Below are positions 54,400 to 61,036 of a DNA stretch of 61,036 nucleotides, piece after piece. Under the pieces are notes generated by a model that searched no databases, was not told the origin of the DNA, and worked only from the letters and a program-made list of their open reading frames with translations. Position 1 is the stretch's first letter. Each line of letters opens with the position of its first letter. The translations under genes were made by a program, and so were the position numbers. Origin of the DNA: an uncultured Alphaproteobacteria bacterium (GTDB lineage Bacteria; Pseudomonadota; Alphaproteobacteria; RF32; CAG-239); NCBI GenBank assembly GCA_944392265.1, contig CALXWC010000009.1, forward strand, positions 1-61,036, written 5' to 3'.

Positions 54400-54546
54400 T
54401 GATGATAACGCATATAGAGTTCTCGAACCGCGGAGGAAGCGGTTCGACTAGGAGAGAGAAGCAGACGGAAGTATGCTGGTGAGGGCATAGCCCGAGCGAC
54501 GACGAAGCGGCGGAGCTTTTGCGACGTCAATCCTGTGTCGGCACCA
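54400..54546 (+). repeat. tRNA-end repeat, copy A
   Basis: About 147 nt, clearly GC-richer than its surroundings. It opens with GATGATAACG, has a perfect 9-bp hairpin TCGAACCGC/GCGGTTCGA (54423-54447), a common core with GACGACGAAGCGGCGGAGC, and ends in TGTGTCGGCACCA, the 3' end of tRNA-Thr. A terminator hairpin follows. No reading frame is likely; see copies B and C. Confidence 0.85.
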
Positions 54547-54550
54547 TCAC

Positions 54551-54583
54551 AAAAAAGGCCTCCCATTGTGGAGGCTTTTTTTG
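54551..54583 (+). terminator. terminator hairpin after repeat A
   Basis: ACAAAAAAGGCCTCC and GGAGGCTTTTTTTGT; a near copy of the terminator after tRNA-Thr. Confidence 0.75.
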
Positions 54584-54587
54584 TATA

Positions 54588-54620
54588 TAAAAAACTCCCA
54601 TATCAGGAAAGATATGGGAG
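54588..54620 (-). terminator. terminator of the lectin-like gene
   Basis: CTCCCATATC/GATATGGGAG followed by TTTTTTATA on the minus strand, just beyond the stop of the gene at 54643. Confidence 0.8.
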
Positions 54621-54642
54621 GAAGAAAGGACACAATAAAAGG

Positions 54643-55311
54643 TTAGAAAGACATAACGCAGCGTGTATATTCTTTTACTTTTTTCTCTGTCAAACCTCTT
54701 TTTAGAGTGGTGGTGCCTATTGTCACAGCTCTTTGCTCTGCGAGACCGCGATCTGCTCTTGAGTAATCCGTTATTTCCGCTACAGATGAAGACCAATAGA
54801 AAAATTTATCCAACAACGGTTTGTTTATTTTTCCAAGGGCAAGGTTAATATCTGCAATGTTAGAGATAATTTTTAACCATTGTTCTGAGCTTGGCAAAAA
54901 TGCGCTACCAGAGGGAACCCCATCATAGGCATACGAATAACACCATTCGGCTGCTTGCGCTTTGTGATTGTATTTTCGAGCATAAAGCAAAATCAGTTGA
55001 GTGTTTTTGAGTCCATCATCTGGCAAGAGGTGATCACACCATAATTCATCTTTCGACCAACACAAACTTTTTTCTCTTAGACCAATTATCAGACCATGGT
55101 GTCCGTTTGGGGCGACATAGGCTATAATGCCAGAAATTGTTTTGCCTGGAATCGGTGTTTCGGAATAAATTTTTTCCTTAGCGTAGTAATACATCCCAAC
55201 TTTTGCCGTTTTAGCAGATGGTGTCGAACTTAAATAATCTATTACTTCTGCTGAAGTTAATCCGAGTTTTGTCATTAACAATCGAACAGATTGTAGAGCG
55301 TTTTCTTTCAT
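54643..55311 (-). CDS. single-domain C-type-lectin-like cassette protein
   Basis: 222 residues. VGMYYYAKEKIYSE, AAEWCYSYAYDGVPSGSAFLPSSEQW and FFYWSSSVAEITDYSRA share the order and motifs of the two halves of the protein at 29203-30564; YWSS is typical of the DUF1566/C-type-lectin fold. No signal peptide and no Shine-Dalgarno before the ATG (AAATTTAGTTATT). It lies alone between repeat copies A and B, like a gene cassette. Function unknown. Confidence 0.6.
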   Translation of the reverse strand: MKENALQSVRLLMTKLGLTSAEVIDYLSSTPSAKTAKVGMYYYAKEKIYSETPIPGKTISGIIAYVAPNGHHGLIIGLREKSLCWSKDELWCDHLLPDDGLKNTQLILLYARKYNHKAQAAEWCYSYAYDGVPSGSAFLPSSEQWLKIISNIADINLALGKINKPLLDKFFYWSSSVAEITDYSRADRGLAEQRAVTIGTTTLKRGLTEKKVKEYTRCVMSF

Positions 55312-55650
55312 AATAACTAAATTTTTAAAATAATTGATTTATTGAGATTCAATATAATTTGTTTTATTGAAATGTCAACAGAATAGACAAAATTTTATAG
55401 TCTTATGTTTTGATTAAAATTTTAAGTTTATTTAGGATGAGATATGTTTTCACTCTGTTGATAGAGATAAGGTCTTTAACAGAAAAAAATAAGTTTTTTC
55501 ATACAATTCTTAATAAATTCTATTGAAGATTTTTCTGTAATTACCTTATACATGGAAAAATTTGAACACCTTGAAACGTTGAAACTTCTTCAGTTATAAA
55601 TAAGCCTTTAAGCAAAGTGCATACTTGTTTACAGGCATCCTTGGATTGAG
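55312..55650. other. intergenic, AT-rich
   Basis: No gene or strong hairpin is seen. It is presumably the promoter region of the minus-strand lectin-like gene plus flanking DNA of repeat B. Confidence 0.4.
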
Positions 55651-55770
55651 TAACGCGGAGGAAGCGGTTCGACTAGGAGGAGAAACAGACGGAAGTATGC
55701 CAGTGAGGACAAAGACCGAGCGACGACGAAGCGGCAGAGCTTTAGCGACGTCAATCCTGTGTCGGCACCA
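55651..55770 (+). repeat. tRNA-end repeat, copy B
   Basis: About 120 nt aligning with copies A and C from the GCGGAGGAAGCGGTTCGACTAGGAG-type core to TGTGTCGGCACCA. The left hairpin arm is degenerate and the preceding terminator is missing, so this copy looks older or truncated. Confidence 0.8.
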
Positions 55771-55865
55771 TTAAAAAAAAATACAAATATTATTTGACAA
55801 AAAATAAATGTTATATAATACTAACGAATATTAAATTATTATTGTTAAATTAAAAAAATAAAATT

Positions 55866-56456
55866 ATGAAAAAGCTTTTTTTGTTTATTTTGCTTGCAAT
55901 ATCAAGTGTGTTTTCTTTTGCTCAAATCCTACGGGTTGAAGCAGTGGAGTTTCATCGTTCTTTTTTCTTTTATGAGTACCTTATTTTTCTTTCCAATGGC
56001 GATAAAATAGCTATGGATGATGGAGACAAAACAGGTCTCTGGGTAGATGATATGCATAAAAGAGTACAAGTGGCAGTAGACATTGAACCCCAAAAAATAA
56101 AAAAAGGTTCATTAATTGAAAAAAGAGGTCATTCCTATACAGCAGTTACAATGAAGAAAGTTTCCGACAAAATAATAAAATACGCAAAAATTCATCAAGT
56201 GTCAGAAGACTTTAATGCGTCTTTATATGGAAGCTTTAGCTATACTTCATTCTTATCCATTAGCAAAGCAATAGGGCGTGCAAAAGGTGAAGCCTCTGGG
56301 GGAAAAAAGACAATAGTAAATGTTGTTTTCACAGATAACACCTCTGCCAGCATAGAAGCTTCCGATGATCCAATATGGCTTGAAGCAGCTGCAGGGATGA
56401 AAGTTGAACATTACAAGTGTGGAACTTGTAATATCTATAAACTACTATTTAATTAA
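55866..56456 (+). CDS. exported cassette protein of unknown function
   Basis: 196 residues with a signal peptide (KKLFLFILLAISSVFSFA, cleaved before Q). The mature part is strand-rich (VEAVEFHRSFFFYEYLIFLSNGDK, TIVNVVFTDNTSASIEASDD) and ends with CGTCN, a possible disulphide or metal pair. No Shine-Dalgarno is visible, and the signal peptide style recalls Bacteroidetes proteins. It is the only gene between repeats B and C. Confidence 0.55.
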   Translation: MKKLFLFILLAISSVFSFAQILRVEAVEFHRSFFFYEYLIFLSNGDKIAMDDGDKTGLWVDDMHKRVQVAVDIEPQKIKKGSLIEKRGHSYTAVTMKKVSDKIIKYAKIHQVSEDFNASLYGSFSYTSFLSISKAIGRAKGEASGGKKTIVNVVFTDNTSASIEASDDPIWLEAAAGMKVEHYKCGTCNIYKLLFN

Positions 56457-56465
56457 TTTTATCTT

Positions 56466-56500
56466 ACATAAAAAAGGCCTCCCTTGTGGAGGCTTTTTTA
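56466..56500 (+). terminator. terminator before repeat C
   Basis: ATAAAAAAGGCCTCC and GGAGGCTTTTTTAT around CTTGT, a near copy of the tRNA-Thr terminator, located directly before repeat C. Confidence 0.8.
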
Positions 56501-56647
56501 TGATGATAACGAATATAGAGTTCTCGAACCGCGGAGGAAGCGATTCGACTAGGAGAGAGAAGCAGACGGAAGTATGTTGGAGAGGGCAAAGCCCGCGCGA
56601 CGACGAAGCGGCGGAGCTTTAGCGACGTCAATCCTGTGTCGGCACCA
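56501..56647 (+). repeat. tRNA-end repeat, copy C
   Basis: About 147 nt, differing from copy A at only a few positions and equally ending in TGTGTCGGCACCA. The hairpin carries one mismatch (GCGATTCGA). A minus-strand gene fragment runs into its end, as expected if the repeat marks an insertion or recombination junction. Confidence 0.85.
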
Positions 56648-56741
56648 TCATAAAACCTATGCTTTTAGAATATTCATCCATAAATTCTGAAATTTGTTCT
56701 CTAAATGATTTCTCTTCTGTTTGAAAAGGAATTGCGCTCAT
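56628..56741 (-). pseudogene. truncated gene running into repeat C
   Basis: A 37-codon frame starts at ATG 56741 behind a strong GGAGG and reads SAIPFQTEEKSFREQISEF, then leaves for repeat C and stops (VPTQD-stop). The good ribosome-binding site and amphipathic start indicate the 5' end of a once longer gene, downstream of the membrane protein at 56760. The rest was lost at the repeat junction. Confidence 0.5.
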
Positions 56742-56759
56742 ATTAAACCTCCTTATATA

Positions 56760-57650
56760 TTAATGATGTCTAAGCACAATATTTTTTATAAAAAATAGAA
56801 ACCCAACAAATACATTTGCAAAAAAAGCATAAAAAACATAATTAAGTAAAATTGGAATAATTCCCCAAATAAAACCACCATCTTTAATATCACATAATTT
56901 ATCTGAAAGAATATTTGGAAGGAAATACAATAAACCGATTATGCAAACGAACTTAAAAATTTTTACACCAATGGTTTCAACCCCAAACAGTAGTTCTAAT
57001 CGATACTTTTCAAAAACAGTATAAATATCATATACGGACATCAAAAGTGCAATATATAAGCAACAAATTATAAGAAATTTATAATAAGTTATTGTACTTA
57101 ATCCATAAAAAAGCATTAATTTTCCAATATCACTCCAATAAAAAGCTAAGCATTGTCTGTTTGGCGTCAATAACTCATAAGCCATTGATAAAATTATTAA
57201 AGAAAATGTTATAGAAGAAAGAAAAAATGGCACATCAATCTTTTTTACGAGAGAGAGCAATATATTATAACGAAAATACGGTTTAAATTGAAATCTTAAA
57301 ATTGCGTAGGTCATCCAAAAAGAAATCAATAACATTGAATATCTTGCATGAACTTCATTTATTAAAGCTATAATTTGAATTAACCAAACATGGCACAGAA
57401 TGAAAAGACATAAATATTTGTAATATTTATGCTGACATTGAATACCTGTTTCCAATACTGAAAGTACCTTATTTAAAAAACTGTTATCAGATAGATTATT
57501 AGAAATTTTTAAATCAGGAATAGCATTTTCTAGTTTTGAAATATTATTATCAATAATATCTTGCTTTGTTAATTCAACAGTGGCTCCATTTTTTAGAGCC
57601 AACCTACAAACTGGATGTTCATTATTCTCTAATAACCTTTTTTTATTCAT
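56760..57650 (-). CDS. multi-pass membrane protein of the island
   Basis: 296 residues. A cytoplasmic N-terminus (about 1-75, RLALKNGATVELTKQDI) precedes about six membrane helices. Not recognised. Its place among toxin remnants and other membrane proteins suggests an immunity-type role, which is inference. The upstream spacer holds a 16-codon gene remnant. Confidence 0.5.
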   Translation of the reverse strand: MNKKRLLENNEHPVCRLALKNGATVELTKQDIIDNNISKLENAIPDLKISNNLSDNSFLNKVLSVLETGIQCQHKYYKYLCLFILCHVWLIQIIALINEVHARYSMLLISFWMTYAILRFQFKPYFRYNILLSLVKKIDVPFFLSSITFSLIILSMAYELLTPNRQCLAFYWSDIGKLMLFYGLSTITYYKFLIICCLYIALLMSVYDIYTVFEKYRLELLFGVETIGVKIFKFVCIIGLLYFLPNILSDKLCDIKDGGFIWGIIPILLNYVFYAFFANVFVGFLFFIKNIVLRHH

Positions 57651-57718
57651 ATAATATCTTCCCTCAATATTTGAATTTCATCTTCAAATTTTAACCATTA
57701 TTAACTTTTTTAATTTCT

Positions 57719-57769
57719 TTATTGTTCACTTAATTTGTTTTCATAAACATCGTAGTTCTTAAAAAACAT
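57719..57769 (-). pseudogene. 16-codon remnant of a MLFKNY-type membrane gene
   Basis: ATG 57769, preceded by GAGGAC, encodes MFFKNYDVYENKLSEQ and then a stop. This matches the first 16 residues of the complete protein at 58423-59229 (MLFKNYTIYENKLSEQ) at 13 positions. It is a 5' fragment of a duplicated gene, so the region was rearranged. Confidence 0.7.
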
Positions 57770-57878
57770 TTTCCGTCCTCTTTTATATCATTACCTTAAA
57801 ATATTTATTTCTTACTTTTTATTTTTCAATATCACCTTCTTAACTTATTAAAATTCACTTTTCTTAAATTTTAATAAA

Positions 57879-58430
57879 CTAAGCGGCTTTTTGCCCAGAC
57901 GAAAGAACGGAGTTATTACCAAACAACTCCGTTCCATTATCTATTTGTCCGTTTCCGTTAATATCTCTTACCAACAAACCATCATCTTTGCCTATCCAAC
58001 CACTTCTTTCCGCAAAGCCATTGCCATCGTGATCAAAATGTGTTCCTTTTTCCATTGTCGTGGTTTCAACACCATCTCCATCTAAATCTATAACTAGCGA
58101 GAGCGAGTAACTTCTGCTGTGAAAAGAGATTCTTGAATCATGCACATAGGTTCATATTTTGTATATTGTCTATTATATTGAGATAAAGTGCAACAATTTA
58201 CAGAAATAGTATTTTCTTCCATTTCTACACCTACCGCAGTTAAAAATGCTCCATAATAACCATATGTTTTTACCAATCTTCCCATATTTTTTAAGTCGCC
58301 TATAGGCATTTTAGAAACGCAATCTCCGATTTTACTTAATGTAACCTCACCTCCTATTATAGCCATATTCTTTAAGGTTTCAAAAAAAATTATCTATTGT
58401 ATTTTTGTCTTCTTGTGAAATTTCAATCAT
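57879..58430 (-). pseudogene. RTX/FrpC-like toxin remnant with two frameshifts
   Basis: ATG 58430 (AAAGGA upstream) encodes MIEISQEDKNTIDNFF and then stops within a run of eight Ts (58382-58389); with seven Ts the frame continues as ETLKNMAIIGGEVTLSK. A second break near 58098 splits TRS from LVIDLDGDGVETT; restoring one C gives the family's SPLVIDLDGDGVE. The last part (HFDHDGNGFAER, WIGKDDGLLVRDINGNGQIDNGTELFG) is the calcium-binding RTX toxin pattern and ends early at GQKAA-stop. The start overlaps the upstream membrane gene by 8 nt. Confidence 0.75.
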
Positions 58431-59229
58431 CTGTATATTTCCTTTCTTGTTTGTATGCCTTTGCAAAACATTTATAATATTTTCTTCCTATATAAATTGT
58501 TGTATTAAAAGGAATTATGGCAAACAGGCCTGCAACAGATAAAAGTTTTATTTTGGAATTAAAATCATCTTTTGCCGGTGTAAATGCCATATAAATTAAT
58601 GGCAAATATATAAAAAAACCTATTGCACATATTAAAAACCATTTGTCTAATAATTTTTTTTCAGAGGAACATACCTTGTAGATTTTATTTACAGAATAAA
58701 ATCCTCGATAAAGTTCATATGGACACGTATAATAACTAGATGCTATTCCTAACGCAATAAAAGCAACAATAGCCAAAGCAATATACGATTTAGAATTTAT
58801 CACATAAAAGAAAAAAAATGTCTCAACAAGTTCTGTTCGGGTGATATTTCCAGAATCTGCCGTTTCTATTAAAACGGAAAATATAACGGATAGTACAAAT
58901 ATAATATATGAATTGCGGCGATATATTGAATTTGTTCCGATGAGATAATTTTTTTTGTAACACAAACATATAGCTAAAGTCACAAATATAATATTTGCAG
59001 AAGATATAACTAATTTTAAATTATATAAATAAGATTGATTAATTTGCTTATAAAACATTGCAATAAAAAACATCCAACAATAAATAAGTAAACTCCACAC
59101 CAGTATTGTGTATATAGGATGCTTTTCAGATGGCGTTTCCATCTCTATCAATTTTTTCTTATATGGATTATCATCGCTTAATTGTTCACTTAATTTATTT
59201 TCATAAATAGTGTAGTTCTTAAAAAGCAT
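58423..59229 (-). CDS. multi-pass membrane protein upstream of the RTX remnant
   Basis: 268 residues. An N-terminal cytoplasmic part (MLFKNYTIYENKLSEQ, KKLIEMETPSEK) is followed by about six to seven membrane helices and a basic C-terminus (YKCFAKAYKQERKYTDD). It overlaps the toxin remnant by 8 nt, and a truncated copy of its 5' end lies beyond that remnant. Coupling to a toxin-like gene suggests an immunity or partner function (inference). Confidence 0.55.
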   Translation of the reverse strand: MLFKNYTIYENKLSEQLSDDNPYKKKLIEMETPSEKHPIYTILVWSLLIYCWMFFIAMFYKQINQSYLYNLKLVISSANIIFVTLAICLCYKKNYLIGTNSIYRRNSYIIFVLSVIFSVLIETADSGNITRTELVETFFFFYVINSKSYIALAIVAFIALGIASSYYTCPYELYRGFYSVNKIYKVCSSEKKLLDKWFLICAIGFFIYLPLIYMAFTPAKDDFNSKIKLLSVAGLFAIIPFNTTIYIGRKYYKCFAKAYKQERKYTDD

Positions 59230-59471
59230 TGCTGTTCCTCTTCTGCTGTATGACTTTAAATTATCAATTTCTCTGTTCGCCTCTCCTAATTTGCGTGAAC
59301 TTGTTTATTGTTTTCCATCAATAATTTTAAATTTATCTCCTATCTTATTAAAATTTCATTTAAAAAAATATTTGATTTTTACAATAAAACAGATTAGCAT
59401 CTGCTCACTATTAAAATAAAGATAAAATTATTTTGGAGTATGTTTTTACATCTTAAAAAAAATTTACTATA
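59230..59471. other. intergenic, AT-rich
   Basis: No gene, strong hairpin or repeat is seen. It likely carries the promoter of the preceding membrane gene. Confidence 0.4.
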
Positions 59472-60314
59472 TTACTTACTCCTATCGAAAGTTAACTTAA
59501 AATATAAAAAGGTAAATAAAAACATTCCAAGATAAATTAAAGCCAACATAGCTCCCAGAAATACTTCATTCAAATTCTTCAACAAATATAAATAATAATT
59601 TGTATCTATTGAAAACAACACAATTATAGCGATAAAAAATGGAAATAATAATCCGCTAAAAGTCTTATTTTCTACTTTTTCACGAATTAACATTCTCTCA
59701 TAACAGAAAAACGGATTACTTAAAATTGTTAGTAAGCAACTTAAAACTGAGATAATAAAAAAATAATTTAGAAATAGATTTGTACTAAACATATGCCCCA
59801 AGAAAAAAGCATCATTAAAAAAATTATCCCAAAAATTTCCTTCATAAATAAAATTTGAATAAAACTTTCCACATTCAAAAAGAAAAAGTACACTAATTAC
59901 AAGAAAGCTCATAATGGCAATTCTTTTAAAAATAATTCTTATGATACTTTTAAAAAAAATACTTTTATCAGGATATAATTTACTTAATTTAAGAAGCAAA
60001 AATGGAGATAACAGAGAACCTAATTCTTTTATTCTTAAAATTGGAGTCCGCCAACAAAGAAGCACAAAACAAAAATAAAACACAGTTATAAAAAACATTC
60101 CATATGCAGAAGGACTATTTTCTACTACCGACTTTATTTGCAAAAATAGCACATATATTAAAGAAAGAATACAGAATATTTTATAAAATAGTGTATTATT
60201 TTCTTTATTTAATTTGTTGTAAGGAATACTAGGTTTTATATCTTTGTATAGCAGAGCACTCCTAAAGTTATTTATTTGATCTGCAAATAAATATTTAAGT
60301 TCAAAATTATCCAT
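59472..60314 (-). CDS. multi-pass membrane protein of the island
   Basis: 280 residues, not recognised. A cytoplasmic N-terminus of about 45 residues precedes about six membrane helices, rich in Phe and Ile. The topology matches the other two membrane proteins of this island, but no sequence match is visible by eye. AAGGAG precedes the start, and it lies 18 nt after the ankyrin gene in one transcript. Confidence 0.5.
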   Translation of the reverse strand: MDNFELKYLFADQINNFRSALLYKDIKPSIPYNKLNKENNTLFYKIFCILSLIYVLFLQIKSVVENSPSAYGMFFITVFYFCFVLLCWRTPILRIKELGSLLSPFLLLKLSKLYPDKSIFFKSIIRIIFKRIAIMSFLVISVLFLFECGKFYSNFIYEGNFWDNFFNDAFFLGHMFSTNLFLNYFFIISVLSCLLTILSNPFFCYERMLIREKVENKTFSGLLFPFFIAIIVLFSIDTNYYLYLLKNLNEVFLGAMLALIYLGMFLFTFLYFKLTFDRSK

Positions 60315-60332
60315 ATGAATTTTCTCCTTAAA

Positions 60333-61036
60333 CTAGTTATTGAACCTGTTAAAAAAATCTGTATTTATACCCAGAACCGGGAGAGATTTAACTTGATAAT
60401 ACAAAGAACCATTTTTATTTTTAATATTCTTATTAGCTCCAGCTTTTATTAGCATATCAACAGCTTCTTTATTTCCTCCTCCATAAGCCCAAAACAAAGG
60501 TGTATTACCATCTTCATCCTGAATATTTATATCCGCACCATTTTTAATTAAATATGATAAAATAGCTGTATTAGAACCCGCAGCCAAATGTATGGGCATA
60601 ATAGATTTTCTATTTTCCTTGCTTCCATTAATATTTGCGCCACTCTTTATTAGATAATCGATAATTTCTATAAAATAAGGCTCCAATTGTTTTTCCATTT
60701 CCGCATAAGACATACGTATAGCTTTATTAATCTGCATTTTTTCTTCTTCTGTAATATCTTTACACTGTTTTGATATAATTGGTGGCAAACTACATTCCCC
60801 AATGCCCATCTTAATACGCTGATTAAATACAGCAACAGACATATTTTCCATATTTTGAAGTAACACTGGTAAGCTAACAGCCCAATTTAAAGTATCCATT
60901 CCTAATTTTTTTTCAGTACAAGGAACTAGATTTACATTAGCTCCGTTATCAACTAATATTTTTACTTTTTCAAGAGCCGTTGAAGGCTGCATTTGTTGTT
61001 GCAGACCTAAAATCAAACTTTTTATAGCTGATGTTA
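60333..61036 (-). CDS. ankyrin-repeat protein, 5' end outside window
   Basis: At least 234 residues; the frame stays open to the window edge, so the N-terminus is missing. Ankyrin repeats are visible: ALEKVKILVDNGANVNL, EIIDYLIKSGANINGS, MPIHLAAGSNTAILSYLIKNGADINIQDEDGNTPLFWAYGGGNKEAVDMLIKAGANKNIKNKNG. Such proteins bind other proteins; in polymorphic toxin loci ankyrin proteins often act as immunity proteins, which fits the surrounding toxin remnant but is not shown. Confidence 0.75.
   Translation of the reverse strand, partial: TSAIKSLILGLQQQMQPSTALEKVKILVDNGANVNLVPCTEKKLGMDTLNWAVSLPVLLQNMENMSVAVFNQRIKMGIGECSLPPIISKQCKDITEEEKMQINKAIRMSYAEMEKQLEPYFIEIIDYLIKSGANINGSKENRKSIMPIHLAAGSNTAILSYLIKNGADINIQDEDGNTPLFWAYGGGNKEAVDMLIKAGANKNIKNKNGSLYYQVKSLPVLGINTDFFNRFNN

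Noticed and set aside
54312..54566. 84-codon minus-strand frame with TRTRTADPLITNQ
   Set aside because: It is the antisense translation of tRNA-Thr and repeat A, a well-known annotation artefact.
54400..56647. Integron with attC sites
   Set aside because: No integron integrase and no GTTRRRY/RYYYAAC core pairs; the repeats end in a tRNA 3' end instead.
54400..56647. CRISPR array
   Set aside because: Only three long repeats separated by genes; no regular short spacers and no cas genes.

Overview
The window is about 61 kb of AT-rich chromosome. Several features point to an alphaproteobacterium: an RpoH-type sigma factor, a rluD gene divergent from a DUF6476-type membrane gene, the gene order yebC-ruvC-ruvA-ruvB-ybgC-tolQ-tolR-tolA, a TIGR01459-type HAD protein and a DUF3137 protein. 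A complete pyruvate formate-lyase system, an AT-rich genome and genes with a Bacteroidetes flavour suggest an anaerobic, host- or gut-associated lineage. The taxonomic placement is inference; no rRNA or marker alignment was possible.

Layout. 0.2-9.9 kb holds housekeeping and accessory single genes: HIU hydrolase, nitroreductase, orphan methyltransferase, M29 aminopeptidase, tsaC/sua5, HAD hydrolase and a TrmN6-like methyltransferase, plus an HNH-nuclease/SUKH-immunity pair. 8.7-12.5 kb holds a degenerate PAS-GGDEF protein divergent from a pseudokinase that is translationally coupled to a small membrane protein. rpoH and rluD follow on the minus strand. 14.5-21.9 kb is a plus-strand run of unrecognised genes ending in a VirD4/TraG-like coupling ATPase, with no relaxase and no VirB channel genes in the window. 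This is the best candidate for an undescribed system here. 22.0-25.5 kb is a naturally split pyruvate formate-lyase: a large subunit with the Cys-Cys site, a separate 80-residue glycyl-radical subunit with its own promoter, and the activating enzyme.

25.6-34.9 kb mixes a CNNM/CorC-type protein, a class A beta-lactamase, a GNAT acetyltransferase, a tandem C-type-lectin-like protein, initiator tRNA-Met, two alpha/beta hydrolases and an ABC exporter. 35-43.4 kb is the conserved envelope and recombination block (tolA-tolR-tolQ, NUDIX, ybgC, ruvB-ruvA, HD protein, ruvC, yebC). 43.5-54.2 kb holds prmA, an Xaa-Pro aminopeptidase, a flippase-like protein, a DUF3137 protein, a metal-efflux operon (ArsR-type repressor, free HMA domain, P1B ATPase) and peptidase E.

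54.3-61.0 kb is an accessory island that starts at tRNA-Thr(TGT). Three GC-rich repeats, each ending in a copy of the tRNA 3' end, separate single-gene cassettes. Beyond them lies a minus-strand run of multi-pass membrane proteins, a twice-frameshifted RTX-toxin remnant, truncated gene copies and an ankyrin-repeat protein cut by the window edge. It looks like the remains of a toxin/immunity region that recombines at the tRNA.
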